From Arenicola marina (Eukaryota; Annelida; Polychaeta; Arenicolidae), in NCBI GenBank assembly GCA_964019135.1, contig OZ025253.1:8623059-8687058 (forward strand): a stretch of 64,000 bases of DNA. Direction: 5' to 3'. Under the pieces are notes generated by a model that worked only from the letters and a program-made list of their open reading frames with translations, had not been told where the DNA came from and did no database searches. Position numbers and translations under genes: made by a program. Below are positions 1 to 10,967 of the stretch, piece after piece. Numbering within the stretch: position 1 is the stretch's first letter; the number at the start of each line of letters is the position of its first letter.

Positions 1-2540
1 AAGGCCACTGACTGTTACAAGCTCACTGGTACCGGGAGTTACAAGGCCACTGACTGTTACAAGCTCACTGCTACTGGCAGTTACAAGGCCACTGACTGTT
101 TCAAGGTCACTGGTACGGGCAGTTACAAGGCGGCTGACTGTTACAAGCCCACTGGTACTGGCAGTTACAAGGCCACTGACGGTCACAAGCTTGCTGGTAA
201 TGGCGGTTACAAGGCCACTGACTGTTGCAAGGTCACTCTTTACACTGGCAGTTACAAGGCCACTGACGGTTACAAGCTCACTGGTACTGGCAGTTACAAG
301 GCCACTAACTGCTACAAGCTCACTGTTACTGGCAGTTACAAGGCCACTGACTGTTACAAGCTCACTGCTACCGGGAGTTACAAGGCGACTGACTGTTACA
401 AGTTCACTGGTACTGGCAGTTACAAGGCCACTGACTGTTTCAAGGTCACTGGTACTGGCAGTTACAAGGCGACTGACTGTTACAAGCTCACTGGTACTGG
501 CAGTTACAAGGGCACTGACTGTTACAAGCTCATTGGTACTGGCAGTTACAAGGCCACTGACTGTTACAAGCTCACTGTTACTGGCAGTTACAAGGCCACT
601 GACTGTTACAAGGCCACTGAATGTTACGAGGCCACTGACTGTTACAAGCTCACTGGTACTGGCAGTTACAAGGCCACTGACTGTTACAAGCTCACTGGTA
701 CTGGCAGTTACAAGGCCACTGACTATAACAAGCTCACTGTTACTGGCAGTTACAAGGCCACTGACTGTTACAAGCTCACTGGTACTGGCAGTTACAAGGC
801 GACTGACTGTTACAAGCTCACTGGTACTGGCAGTTACAAGGGCACTGACTGTTACAAGCTCATTGGTACTGGCAGTTACAAGGCCACTGACTGTTACAAG
901 CTCACTGTTACTGGCAGTTACAAGGCCACTGACTGTTACAAGGCCACTGAATGTTACGAGGCCACTGACTGTTACAAGCTCACTGGTACTGGCAGTTACA
1001 AGGCCACTGACTGTTACAAGCTCACTGGTACCGGGAGTTACAAGGCCACTGACTGTTACAAGCTCACTGGTACCGGGAGTTACAAGGCCACTGACTGTTA
1101 CAAGCTCACTGCTACTGGCAGTTACAAGGCCACTGACTGTTTCAAGGTCACTGGTACTGGCAGTTACAAGGCGGCTGACTGTTACAAGCTCACTGGTACT
1201 GGCAGTTACAAGGCCACTGACGGTCACAAGCTTGCTGGTAATGGCGGTTACAAGGCCACTGACTGTTGCAAGGTCACTCTTTACACTGGCAGTTACAAGG
1301 CCACTGACGGTTACAAGCTCACTGGTACTGGCAGTTACAAGGCCACTGACTGCTACAAGCTCACTGTTACTGGCAGTTACAAGGCCACTGACTGTTACAA
1401 GCTCACTGCTACCGGGAGTTACAAGGCGACTGACTGTTACAAGCTCACTGTTACTGGCAGTTACAAGGCCACTGACTGTTACAAGGCCACTGAATGTTAC
1501 GAGGCCACTGACTGTTACAAGCTCACTGGTACTGGCAGTTACAAGGCCACTGACTGTTACAAGCTCACTGGTACTGGCAGTTACAAGGCCACTGACTATA
1601 ACAAGCTCACTGTTACTGGCAGTTACAAGGCCACTGACTGTTACAAGCTCACTGGTACCGGGAGTTACAAGGCCACTGACTGTTACAAGCTCACTGGTAC
1701 CGGGAGTTACAAGGCCACTGACTGTTACAAGCTCACTGCTACTGGCAGTTACAAGGCCACTGACTGTTTCAAGGTCACTGGTACTGGCAGTTACAAGGCG
1801 GCTGACTGTTACAAGCTCACTGGTACTGGCAGTTACAAGGCCACTGACGGTCACAAGCTTGCTGGTAATGGCGGTTACAAGGCCACTGACTGTTGCAAGG
1901 TCACTCTTTACACTGGCAGTTACAAGGCCACTGACGGTTACAAGCTCACTGGTACTGGCAGTTACAAGGCCACTGACTGCTACAAGCTCACTGTTACTGG
2001 CAGTTACAAGGCCACTGACTGTTACAAGCTCACTGCTACCGGGAGTTACACGGCGACTGACTGTTACAAGTTCACTGGTACTGGCAGTTACAAGGCCGCT
2101 GGCTGTTTCAAGGTCACTGGTACTGGCAGTTACAAGGCGACTGACTGTTACAAGCTCACTGGTACTGGCAGTTAAAAGGCCACTGACTGCTACAAGCTCA
2201 CTGTTACTGGCAGTTACAAGGCCACTGACTGTTACAAGCCCACTGGTACCGGCAGTTACCAGACCACTGACTGTTATAAGCTCACTGGTACCGGCCGTTA
2301 CAAGGCCACTGACTGTTACAAGCTCACTGGTACCGGGAGTTACAAGGCCACTGACTGTTACAAGCTCACTGGTACTGGCAGTTACAAGGCCACTGACTGT
2401 TTCAAGCTCACTGGTACTGGCAGTTACAAGGCGACTGACTGTTACAAGCTCACTGGTACTGGCAGTTAGAAGGCCACTGACTGTTACAAGGTCACTGGTA
2501 CTGGCAGTTACAAGGCCACTGGTTGTCAAATTGTCACTGG
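1..2540. repeat. 42-bp satellite/minisatellite array, GTTACAAG family
   Basis: The tract consists of a roughly 42-bp unit built from two related half units that share the word GTTACAAG (GTTACAAGGCCACTGACT and GTTACAAGCTCACTGGTACT). Some units are longer or shorter. A diagnostic variant containing GCTTGCTGGTAATGGCGG occurs at about 189, 1230 and 1857, so blocks of about 1041 and 627 bp have been duplicated as higher-order units. Because 42 is a multiple of three, an 830-codon open frame runs through 191-2683. It encodes only a degenerate repeat (LAVTRPLTVTSSLV-like) and has no sign of being a gene. The array is cut by the window start. The same family reappears at 50540-51501 and 60213-60475. 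Confidence 0.95.
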
Positions 2541-2655
2541 TTCCCGACCTGTGCCTACGACACAAGGGTAACTTTACGTTATATCCACTGCATTTGAGCG
2601 GAGAAGTGGATCGAGGAACGGAATGCCATCTAACGAATACCATCTTGGTCATTAA
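2541..2655. repeat. Flank of the 42-bp array, paralogous to the right end of the window
   Basis: After the array ends, sequence containing CTGTGCCTACGACACAAGG and TTTACGTTATATCCACTG follows. The same order (array, then CTGTGCCTACGATACAAGG, then TTTACGTTGTATCC, then ATATCCACTG) is found at 60475-62745, where it is split by a DNA transposon. The copy here is therefore the empty site for that insertion. The paralogy resumes after the insertion at 2661-3309. Confidence 0.8.
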
Positions 2656-2660
2656 CTTAA

Positions 2661-3309
2661 AGCGGGTGTCCAACATAATTTAATCGCGATCTGCACCGAA
2701 AGCTTACATCTTAAAATTAAATTTGCGAGTGTTAACGCTTCGTTTCGGCCGATTGGTAAGGAGAACGAAATTAAGCCACCCCGTCCCCAGCCATGTCAAG
2801 CAGAGCGCCATTTTGGCGGGAGCAGTGACGCATATTGTGACTATTCATATGGCGTTATAACTCGCGGACAGAGACATCAGGACCGCGATTTACAGATGAA
2901 CAGCAGCAGTTCCAGGCCACGCAGTAGCGCAAGATCTTAGTCTTTCATGGAAAAGTACCGTCCAAACAAATTGATGTACGTCTTGCGACGATTGAGTCTG
3001 CAACAATGCCATGATTGGAGAATCGCAGCTATTTATATTAGCGATTATCACGCGCTCTTGTTTTGCTCACACAATTGGCGTAATTTCCGGTTTGAATAAA
3101 TTAGAGTATCGCCCCCTGATTGGTCAATCACAGACACGCCTCCAAAAAGGGCTGCCGCCTGGGTAGGCGGCGAAATCGTGCTTGGCGGTCACTTCTAAAT
3201 TTTATTTTGAGCTACAGATAGAACGAAAAATTCTGTAATTTGGAGGATAAATAATTGGGTATGATATGAATCGGTAAAGCAGCGTTAGAGGCCAGGCTGG
3301 CGGTTCCCT
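2661..3309. mobile_element. TTAA-flanked insertion of about 650 bp, possible MITE
   Basis: Compared with the paralogous flank at 62790-62825, this copy has about 650 extra bases. The extra segment is bounded by TTAA at 2657-2660 and TTAA at 3310-3313, with another TTAA at 2652-2655. Its left end starts AGCGGG and its right end, read inverted, starts AGGGAACC, so terminal inversion is weak. It contains no convincing ORF. TTAA target duplication is typical of piggyBac-like elements, but I see no transposase, and assignment rests on the empty-site comparison. Confidence 0.4.
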
Positions 3310-3313
3310 TTAA

Positions 3314-3660
3314 GTATTTCAGACGCTGCATGGGAGCCAGGCAGACACACCGGGAGTGGGGGGGGGGGTATGGCGGGGGGCGGGGGCGGCTGTCGCCTGC
3401 TTTACTTGTGCTGAGCATGTTCAGACGGGGGCCAGCAAACAAAATCTGTGCGTTGGTCTGTTTCCATACTGTTACAAGGTTAGTTGTCGAGTACTGCCGG
3501 ATATTCATCAAACTACCCGGGACGTTTCGAACCAGGACCTATATAGGGGACGCGGGTGAGTGAGGGAGAGGTGAGTGTACATAGCCTTACATACGTCAAG
3601 TCCATAGTGGATACGATACCACACATTTTCACATTTACATGCTTTTAGGGTTTTAGCGAT
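3314..3660 (+). repeat. Duplicated flank with a conserved CCTATATAGGGG motif
   Basis: This stretch matches 62818-63130 closely, including TCAGACGCTGCATGGGAGCC, GTGCGTTGGTCTGTTTCCAT, and CCTATATAGGGG (about 3539-3550, paralogue about 63016-63027). The CCTATATAGGGG motif is TATA-like and palindromic and is kept in both copies, so it might be a core promoter. No ORF is shared between the copies. A G-rich tract at 3357-3392 differs in length between them. Confidence 0.6.
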
Positions 3661-3751
3661 ATAATTGATGTTTAGAGAAAACTATCCATGGACGTATTTC
3701 TCATTCAATTTTGACGGACTACAATTACTAACATAAGATTACCATGACATA

Positions 3752-4986
3752 CCGTAGTTGCTCGATTAAGCGCCCGGGCGGTTTTTTTTTTCGAGCATAC
3801 AATTCACTTAGCCAGCTGTACACGGGTCGGGGGTCTCAGGTTTCCGCCCTTTGTCGTGGGAAGGTCCCCCTGGGCCATCCACTCTTCATACATCTCTCGG
3901 TAGAAGTTCTTAAACGGCTTATTCCATGAGACGTCTGGAGCCTGGAGGAGCGAAGTACAGCCTCCAGGAATAACCGCTGCCTCTGATCTTAGCTGCTTAA
4001 GGACACGCTTCGTTGAGTCTTGTATGTGACACCTGTACGCGTCCCAGCACAAAAGGCGAGGGGAGAATGATAGGGATCCCCACACCTTGTTCAGCCATGT
4101 GTGGGTCAGTGCCTCATTCATCCAACCGTTCTCGCTGTACTCGCACACGACACCAGACACTGTCTTCAGACCTTTGTCTACACGCTTTCCTTTGAAGACG
4201 ATAAAGGGCGGAAGTTTGGCTCCACTGGCCTTCGCAGCCAACACCACTCTCACTCGCCTCTGGGGATGCATCGCGCTTTCGTTTTCTCTCGTCCGCCATT
4301 GTCGGATACTGATCGAATTGTGATAACAGGCCCTCGACACACCGATATTTATATAAACTGGTGAACTCTGTTTGTTAAATGCAATTTAAAAAAATGTATC
4401 CAAGCGAACAACTGCGTCTTTTATGTTACGGTAAATGTGTGCCATCCTGAGAAGCCGCGCCACTTTTACCCGCCCCCTACTACCCCCCACCTAACACCTT
4501 CAGTGCAACAGATTGTTTCCTTTATCTGAACACGATTATCTGTGAGGAAGCCATTTAATTGAACAAGCATAGGCCGCGACACTTTTACGCACCCCTACCC
4601 CATCCCACATAACACCTTCGTCCACAACACAATCACTATTGCGAAGTCCACCCCTACCTATAGAAATCAGTAGATGGATATTACAAAGACAAGCAAGCGA
4701 AAACAGTTTCTTTCATATTAACTCATCCGCGATGTTAGGAAGCCAGCACAAGGGGGCTATCAGCCCTGTCTCAGTTTTAATATAATCTTCTATCAAATAC
4801 CATAGCTGTAATTGTATAATACCTCGCATTGCAAAGAACGTAATGCATTATTCAAGTCCGGGCGCTTATTCAAGCCCGGGCGCTTATTCAAGCCCGGGCG
4901 CTTATTTATTTTGTTTGTCTCATTGACCGGGCGCTTATTCAAACGGGCGCTTATTCAAACAGGGGCGCTTAATCGAGCAACTACGG
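3752..4986 (-). mobile_element. Non-autonomous pogo/Tigger-like DNA transposon
   Basis: The two ends carry perfect 24-bp terminal inverted repeats that begin CCGTAGTTGCTCGATTAAG (3752-3775 and, inverted, 4963-4986). They are flanked by TA at 3750-3751 and 4987-4988, the target duplication used by Tc1/mariner/pogo elements. Inside lies a minus-strand remnant of a pogo-type transposase (3804-4340). Just inside the right end the motif GGGCGCTTATTCAA, part of the TIR sequence, is repeated about five times (4858-4965). The element is only 1235 bp, so it has lost the N-terminal DNA-binding half of its transposase and must be non-autonomous. Confidence 0.88.
3804..4340 (-). pseudogene. Pogo/Tigger-type DDE transposase fragment
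   Basis: The 178-residue frame matches the C-terminal half of a DDE_1 (pogo/Tigger/Jerky) transposase. Visible family marks are an AAKASGAKLPPFIVFKG stretch near residues 35-51, a catalytic-type WDAYRCH segment near residues 98-104, and IPGGCT..LQAPDV..NKPFK near residues 124-145, where the last acidic residue lies. Full-length Tigger transposases are about 500 residues with N-terminal CENP-B-type helix-turn-helix domains. These and the first catalytic Asp are absent. It sits between the 24-bp inverted repeats of the element at 3752-4986. The fold call is secure; activity is very unlikely. Confidence 0.85.
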
Positions 4987-5136
4987 TAGCCTATTTTCGA
5001 GATACGTTTAAAAAAATACAAGGGACGTATTTTTTCAAGGGTACAAATCGCATCATTTGCCTTGACCATTATGATGCCGAACGCACATTTTACTTGCAGA
5101 TCCTAGACCCCATGTACAATCTGGCGCATTTTCACG

Positions 5137-5690
5137 CCTCTCTCCATCTGATTGGTGTGTGTCACTGACCAGGTCTCCCTCCATCTGATTGGTGTGTCAC
5201 ATGAGACCAGGTCTGCCTTCATCTGATTGGTGTGTCACTGACCAGGTCTTCCTCCATCTGACTGGTGTGTGTCACTGAACAGGTCTCCCTCCATCTGACT
5301 GGTCTGTGTCACTGACCAGGTCTCCCTCCATCTGACTGGTGTGTGTCACTAACCAGGTCTCCCTCCATCTGATTGGTGTGCGTCACTAACCAGGTATCCC
5401 TCCATCTCACTGATGTGTGTCACTGACCAGGTCTCCCTCCATCTGATTGGTGTGTGTCACTAACCAGGTCTTCCTCCATCTGACTGATGTGTGTCACTGA
5501 ACAGGTCTCCCTCCATCTGATTGGTGTGCGTCACTAACCAGGTATCCCTCCATCTCACTGATGTGTGTCACTGACCAGGTCTCCCTCCATCTGATTGGTG
5601 TGTGTCACTAACCAGGTCTCTCTCCATCTGACTGGTGTGTGTGTCAGGTCAGAACACGTCTCCCCCCTAACTGATTGGTGTGTTTGTCAT
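5137..5690. repeat. 37-bp minisatellite
   Basis: About 15 tandem copies of a unit near TCTCCCTCCATCTGATTGG followed by TGTGTGTCACTGACCAGG are present, with variation between GATTGG and GACTGG and between ACTGACC and ACTAACC. It starts just after the pogo-like element. No coding role is apparent. Confidence 0.93.
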
Positions 5691-8600
5691 ATCGGACGGC
5701 GGTTAACGCCACTCAGGCGGATGTGACCATTATACAGGGACATTGTATTTACCGCCTCTTGACTCTGAAAATCATTATCGCTCCTGTGTTTATAGTTCAA
5801 CCATATGAGGTCGAGGCGTGTCATCAACGACTTCCAGCAGACCCGTGAGACCGATTAGTGGACCCGTTGTCATAAATGTCATGGTATACAAATTGGCAGA
5901 CAAAACAGTTGTTTAAAACAGAATTAAGGCATAAACGGTCTGCGCCACGCGCCCCCGGCAACGGGCCGACAACGATATTATTTCTAGGGGACATGCTTGA
6001 CATCCAAATGCGGCGAATTGCAGAAATAAAACAATAAATATAAGCTTACACTGGAAATAAAACTAGCATGCCACCCTGTGACATGTGGCTGTGCTGTGGC
6101 TTTAGCAATGGGGATGTCACCGACAGGAAGGACAGCGCGAAAGATCAATCTGTGCGTAAGACGATTGATGTAATGAGGGCTTTATCCTCCCTTGTTACAC
6201 AATATAGCCACTTATATCTGATGTATCGGGAGCTATTTATACGGGTATTTCCATCCACGTGAACCAAATCTGCATAGTATGCTGGGATGAAACATAAGAA
6301 CTAGCACTTAGAAGAAGTGTAATATTTGCGTCAAATGTAAAGGGGATATATTGTTTCCTCCACATAGATGACGATATATATATATTGAGTTAACTTGCTT
6401 ATTTCATATGTTATGATTTGATGGTGCCACTTTAACCTTGCGAAAAGGCCCAAATTTTGCACAAAATGCATAGCACATGCAGTGGCGCCTCATATGGGAA
6501 CAGTCTGAACTACAGTTTGCAAACTAGTCCATGTCTTTCGGCCAGACGACTATCGCGTTTATTATTTCCTTTTCCTTTATTATTTTATTATCAACCGAAA
6601 GGGTCTTCCATATTCGGTGGAAGTCAGGATTCTGCTGGGTGCGTAGAAACTTGGTTTCTACAAGATACCGCGGATTGACTCTTATTTCACCTAGACCCGG
6701 AGTCCAACGAATCAATAATAACAATATTTCCTGAGACACATGAGCGGTAGTGCAGACAGTACACATGGACGTTGGCAGACAAGTCAAGACAGAATGTTGT
6801 CCAAAGCCATCAACGCCATAAATATGTATATATCGGGCCCTCCCCACTCCACTCCGAAGGCCTAGAGGGGGTGACGAGGGGGAGGGTTTATGTAGAATCG
6901 AGGGCATGGAAGGCGGTGTCAGCCCAGGAGCCTTCAATCCCGGCGAGTGGGGAACGAGAGGGTTAGCAACACTTGTACATACTGTTCTATATGACATATT
7001 ATAATTTAGTAATGCCCCCCCCCCTCCTCCATCCCACCCACCTGCCATTAAGGCTGCTATGGTCACAAGCGCTTGCCTCGGTCGATTATAATTAGTATTT
7101 TATCCATCGCACACACACACCAGCACCTCCCCGCCCCCGCCTCGATATATCATGGAGGCCTGGTGCATGATGGACGCCATAATATTATATATGGGTGGCT
7201 GCAGTGCATGACGGATACAGTACTAATTGTGGTCGACTAGATTCGTGAGTGCTCATGGCTGTGGTGTACGTGGTGGCAGTGGCAATGTCCAACCCACATA
7301 TATAATATGACTGGATGACAATGCCTTTTAATAGTAATATTTGTAATGTTATTTCTCTAAACTTTCTTTTAATGCACTCTGCTAAAAGTAGAATATTCAA
7401 CAGTTAATCAGTTATAAATTAATTCATGTGCATTGACAGGGAATATTTGTTGGGTCTCCACTGTATGAACTTACATATGTGATATGCGGCACATTTCTAT
7501 GTAAGCATATGTATTTCCCTGGCAGTTGAAATAATGACTTATGACATCACCCGCACCTATTGCCGAATAATTTGTGAAGCTTTGTTTCAGAGCATGTGAT
7601 CAGTGGTCTGCTGTGTCACTCAACTGAACCTTGGTGAATGACACCAGTCAGTCCACATACATACTGGATCCTTTTCATTAATTTGGCTATTGTCATGGTC
7701 TTTTGGGGCTTGGCCGATAAAGGTGAATTATTTGTTTATCTCAACTAAGATAATATTTATTAACTCTTAAATATTTAATAATGAGTAATAATCTCACATT
7801 CTCAAATTTTCCAACAAATCTGATACCTGAGCTTGCTTTTAGTGCAATAATGTAATCATTATATATTTCTAGTTATTCTTAACGCAAATCATCTATGATT
7901 GTGGTAGAAGCAGACTGGCCGATACTAATACCCTCTATATTGACGCTACACATTCGTGACTAAAGTCAAGTGAACCTTTGCCGTCGTAGATATAAGACGC
8001 TTGTGTACTATTATTAATCAGAGACAGTTTGCCCATGTTTACTTGGTCACACCCGAACTTCTTCCATATTGATGCGATCATTGGCCGGACTACGCCACGT
8101 ACTGCAACTAATATGTAAAGGTAACATAAATTGACTGCCGAAGTATGGGCTCGCAAGTTCACCTCCTGCTTACTGTCTCCGACGCCTAGCATTCCAGCTC
8201 ATTGACCTGTATCTGTAGTCAAAATCGAGTAGCTGAAATGTGTTTTTATGTCAGTAGATTTTTAATTCGTAACAGTAAAAACATCCCAGGAAATTAAACA
8301 CTGGGGATGGCCTACTGTGGTTTTGTCAGAAAAGTCTGGCTCTTAAGTTCGGTTTAAAAAAAAAAAATTCCGAAAAAAACGTTGTTTCTTAAAAAAAAAA
8401 ACTTCATGCCTTCTAGGAAAACTTTGACCTGCCTAAGGTCACAAATTTTTTTTGCCCTAGTCACACCCCAAAAATGTGTTGGCCTCCACCACCCACTGTG
8501 GGTGGTAGGAAACAAACAATTTAAGTGCATGAAGAATGAATATCCACTTATGACACGTTACGTGAGTAGGTTATATATATATTATCGCTAAAACATGTTA

Positions 8601-8930
8601 GTCTCTAATGCAAATTAAGTAATTTGTGCAGATGATGCGATAATTGCCTTAAATATCATCAAAACGCTTCGTTAGTACTTGGAAATGAAATCTAATCCCC
8701 CACGTGGTCCGCAAGAGCACTCGCCCCTGCATGCATAATTTGCCCCATGCATAGCCTCGATCAGGGTCCACTTCGAAACTGTCATTTATTTGAGGCAAAG
8801 TATACCCAAATACGGAAGTTAATTTCAGGGAAAGTATATCGAGCTTAGCGATTGGGGTGAAAAGTTGGATGAGAGGCTAAATTTTGCCCCGCGCCGTTGC
8901 AAATTTTAGCACAAATGATGATCATACCGG
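5691..8930. other. Gene-free stretch
   Basis: I see no supportable gene here. Short open frames up to 180 codons exist (for example minus strand 6524-7066), but they are proline/glycine-rich or low-complexity and match no family I recognise. The region is AT-rich with small poly-C and poly-A runs. It ends where similarity to the 5' flanks of the other channel genes begins. Confidence 0.6.
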
Positions 8931-9279
8931 CCGCCCATACATGAGCTGCGTGCCTCGATCTGCCACCCAGCTCTACGGTGCGAACAGTGCGCGCGTGGAT
9001 AGATCAGGCTTCACCATTGCCTGGACGGTAGAAGGAAGGTAACTCAGCGTCTAGTCGTTACCCAATGTGCCATGGGCAAGCGAAGCCTAACGCTGTATAA
9101 CTGGTAGGGGACGGACAACATGGCGCGTGCGTCTCATGTAAAGACGTTGTGTGTTCCTGAAGTAAATTCCAGATTCGCTGCTTGTGTGACTGGGATTGTC
9201 TGTTTATATCACCAAGTCGTGGATAACGCAACCTCACCAGGAGTTAATATAAGCACCTGGGTTGTGCACTATCTGCGCC
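8930..9279 (+). promoter_or_regulatory. Duplicated 5' flank of DEG/ENaC copy 1
   Basis: This upstream segment is shared, with many changes, with the 5' flanks of copy 2 (about 16660-16999) and copy 3 (minus strand, about 48600-48233). Shared words include GCGTCTAGTCG, GTGCCA.GGGC.AGCG.AGCCTA, and TATCTGCGCC immediately before the ATG. A TTAATATAAG motif at 9244-9253 lies about 30 bp before the start codon and corresponds to TTAATTTAAA in copy 3, a possible TATA-like element. The start context GCCATGG fits a strong eukaryotic initiation site. No upstream exon is evident. Confidence 0.5.
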
Positions 9280-10827
9280 ATGGCTGTATCGACAGTTGTA
9301 CAGCGCTTCGCCGGGGAGACCACCATTCACGGCCTTCCCAAACTGATTGGGTCATCAAGGTCGACTGGAGGACGCGTCTTCTGGGCCGTGGTTTGCTTGG
9401 GGGCGGCTATCGTATTCTGCTTCCAGTTCACACTGCTGATGACGAGGTACTTCTCGTACCCTAAGAAGGTGACCGTAGAAGTTGTAAAGCTGGACATTCC
9501 GTTTCCTTCAGTGTCCATCTGTAACATGCGAAACCTCGACGTCTTTTTCCTCAACGAAGTAAACAGGATATTCAAGACGTCGGAAGACCCTCAGGGTTGG
9601 ATAAACCAAACAGATGACCCGTTCATTCAGGAGTACCTTGGGTACGTAACGAAGTTTGTCCCACTATATCCCGACAAAGTGAACAGCTCAGTGATCGCTG
9701 AGGTTTCAACCCGTGCAGCGATAGCTGCCAACATTGACCCACACGCACTGGTGCACATGGGCGTACAAGCCAGGGACTTCATCGCTACGTGCAGCATGGC
9801 GGGAATCCCATGTGACCAGGACAAGGACATTTCCCGTTTCTTTGACAGTTATTATTACAATTGTTATACCTACAACGCTCCAAAGACAGAGGGTGAAATG
9901 CTGGCAGAGGGTTTGGAGAACGGACTCTCGCTGATAACTTTCATCGGAAGCGGACTCGTGGAACAAAACGAAATTCCACGATTCATTCCGGGAATCCACG
10001 AGGTCCACAGTCCCGTATCCGGCAATGAAGGGATAAGGGTGGTCATTCATCCCCCTGACACCACCCCATACCCCCATACCGAGGGTTTCGACGTGCCGAG
10101 GGGGTACTCAGCCTCGTTCGGGGTCAAAGCCAAACAGAGCACCCGGATTGGACGGCCCCACGGTAACTGCTCGGAGGGAAATAGTTTGAACATCAGTGGA
10201 CATCGAGATCCGCGTCTGATGACGTGCCAAAAACTGTGTTTGCAGAAGGCGGTGGTGGATGAATGTGGCTGTAATGTTATCACGCTCCCGGGAGACTCAT
10301 TGTATCCAGATCTCAGTTATTGCAGCAGCGACAAGAGATTGAGCAGTAACTGCAATTTGAGTGATTCGGATGAATGTCGGGCAGTGGTGTCAGCCATTTA
10401 CGACAAAATTATCTGCAGTCGGTCAACGATATTAGGCGCGCAACGCAACAGGACAAACTTCGGCGCGTGTGGTTGCGTCTCGCCTTGCCACGAGATCACT
10501 TATGACGTCAGCTACAGCATCACAAATTGGATGACGGATTTCTTCGACGGCTCACAGACGTACAGTGCTATTATGTCCAGCTTTCACGGCCAGTCGATGA
10601 GAGAAAAAAAGGACGGAGAGGAGATAGGTCAAATAGTATCCGAGAGCATGCGAGATTTCTCGCGCCTGAACGTGTACATGGCAGACAGCTGGATGATGGA
10701 GACTGTGGAATCTGCCGACTACACCGTGCCCCAACTGCTCTCCGACATTGGAGGTCAGCTGGGACTGTGGGTTGGTATCTCCATCATCTCACTGACAGAA
10801 GTCATCGAGTTGATCGTAGATATCTGA
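9280..10827 (+). CDS. DEG/ENaC-family sodium channel, copy 1, C-terminally truncated
   Basis: This intron-less frame encodes 515 residues if the ATG at 9280 (context GCCATGG, matching the start of copy 3) is used rather than the in-frame ATG at 9262. Family features in order are the N-terminal His-Gly gating motif (TTIHG, residues 14-18), TM1 at about residues 33-55, FPSVSICN after it, a large cysteine-rich ectodomain (MTCQKLCLQ, DECGC, GACGCVSPCHE), and TM2 with SDIGGQLGLWVGIS. The GIS triplet corresponds to the G-x-S selectivity filter. Channels of this family are trimeric plasma-membrane cation channels, often amiloride-sensitive. Relative to copies 2 and 3, a 4-bp deletion (TCGC missing at about 10825) creates a TGA directly after TM2. 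About 45 cytosolic C-terminal residues persist out of frame up to 10967. The protein could still form a pore. The ligand is unknown. Confidence 0.85.
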   Translation: MAVSTVVQRFAGETTIHGLPKLIGSSRSTGGRVFWAVVCLGAAIVFCFQFTLLMTRYFSYPKKVTVEVVKLDIPFPSVSICNMRNLDVFFLNEVNRIFKTSEDPQGWINQTDDPFIQEYLGYVTKFVPLYPDKVNSSVIAEVSTRAAIAANIDPHALVHMGVQARDFIATCSMAGIPCDQDKDISRFFDSYYYNCYTYNAPKTEGEMLAEGLENGLSLITFIGSGLVEQNEIPRFIPGIHEVHSPVSGNEGIRVVIHPPDTTPYPHTEGFDVPRGYSASFGVKAKQSTRIGRPHGNCSEGNSLNISGHRDPRLMTCQKLCLQKAVVDECGCNVITLPGDSLYPDLSYCSSDKRLSSNCNLSDSDECRAVVSAIYDKIICSRSTILGAQRNRTNFGACGCVSPCHEITYDVSYSITNWMTDFFDGSQTYSAIMSSFHGQSMREKKDGEEIGQIVSESMRDFSRLNVYMADSWMMETVESADYTVPQLLSDIGGQLGLWVGISIISLTEVIELIVDI

Positions 10828-10967
10828 ACTTGAACGCAGTGAAGAGAGAACAGAAAGCACGGGCCATCTTCGCAGGGAATTTGCCGGAGCAACAAGGTCT
10901 AACGGACCCCGAGAAACAGCGGACAACTGAAGACGGTCAAAAGGGAGAGATCTCGGCTACTACGTAG
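10828..10967 (+). pseudogene. Out-of-frame C-terminal tail of DEG/ENaC copy 1
   Basis: In a different frame from the main ORF, this stretch encodes the cytosolic tail found in copies 2 and 3 (the words FAGNLPEQQGLTDPEKQR and a terminal ATT before TAG at 10965-10967). It is stranded by the 4-bp deletion at about 10825. Tail conservation down to the stop codon shows the deletion is recent or that this is a sequencing or assembly error. Confidence 0.8.

Noticed and set aside
1..2540. CRISPR-like repeat arrays
   Set aside because: Units are directly adjacent without unique spacers, there are no cas genes, and the context is animal DNA.
191..2683. 830-codon open frame with a 14-residue repeat
   Set aside because: It follows from a 42-bp satellite unit being divisible by three. 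It has no start context, signal peptide or non-repeat domain, and one unit type per frame is expected by chance.
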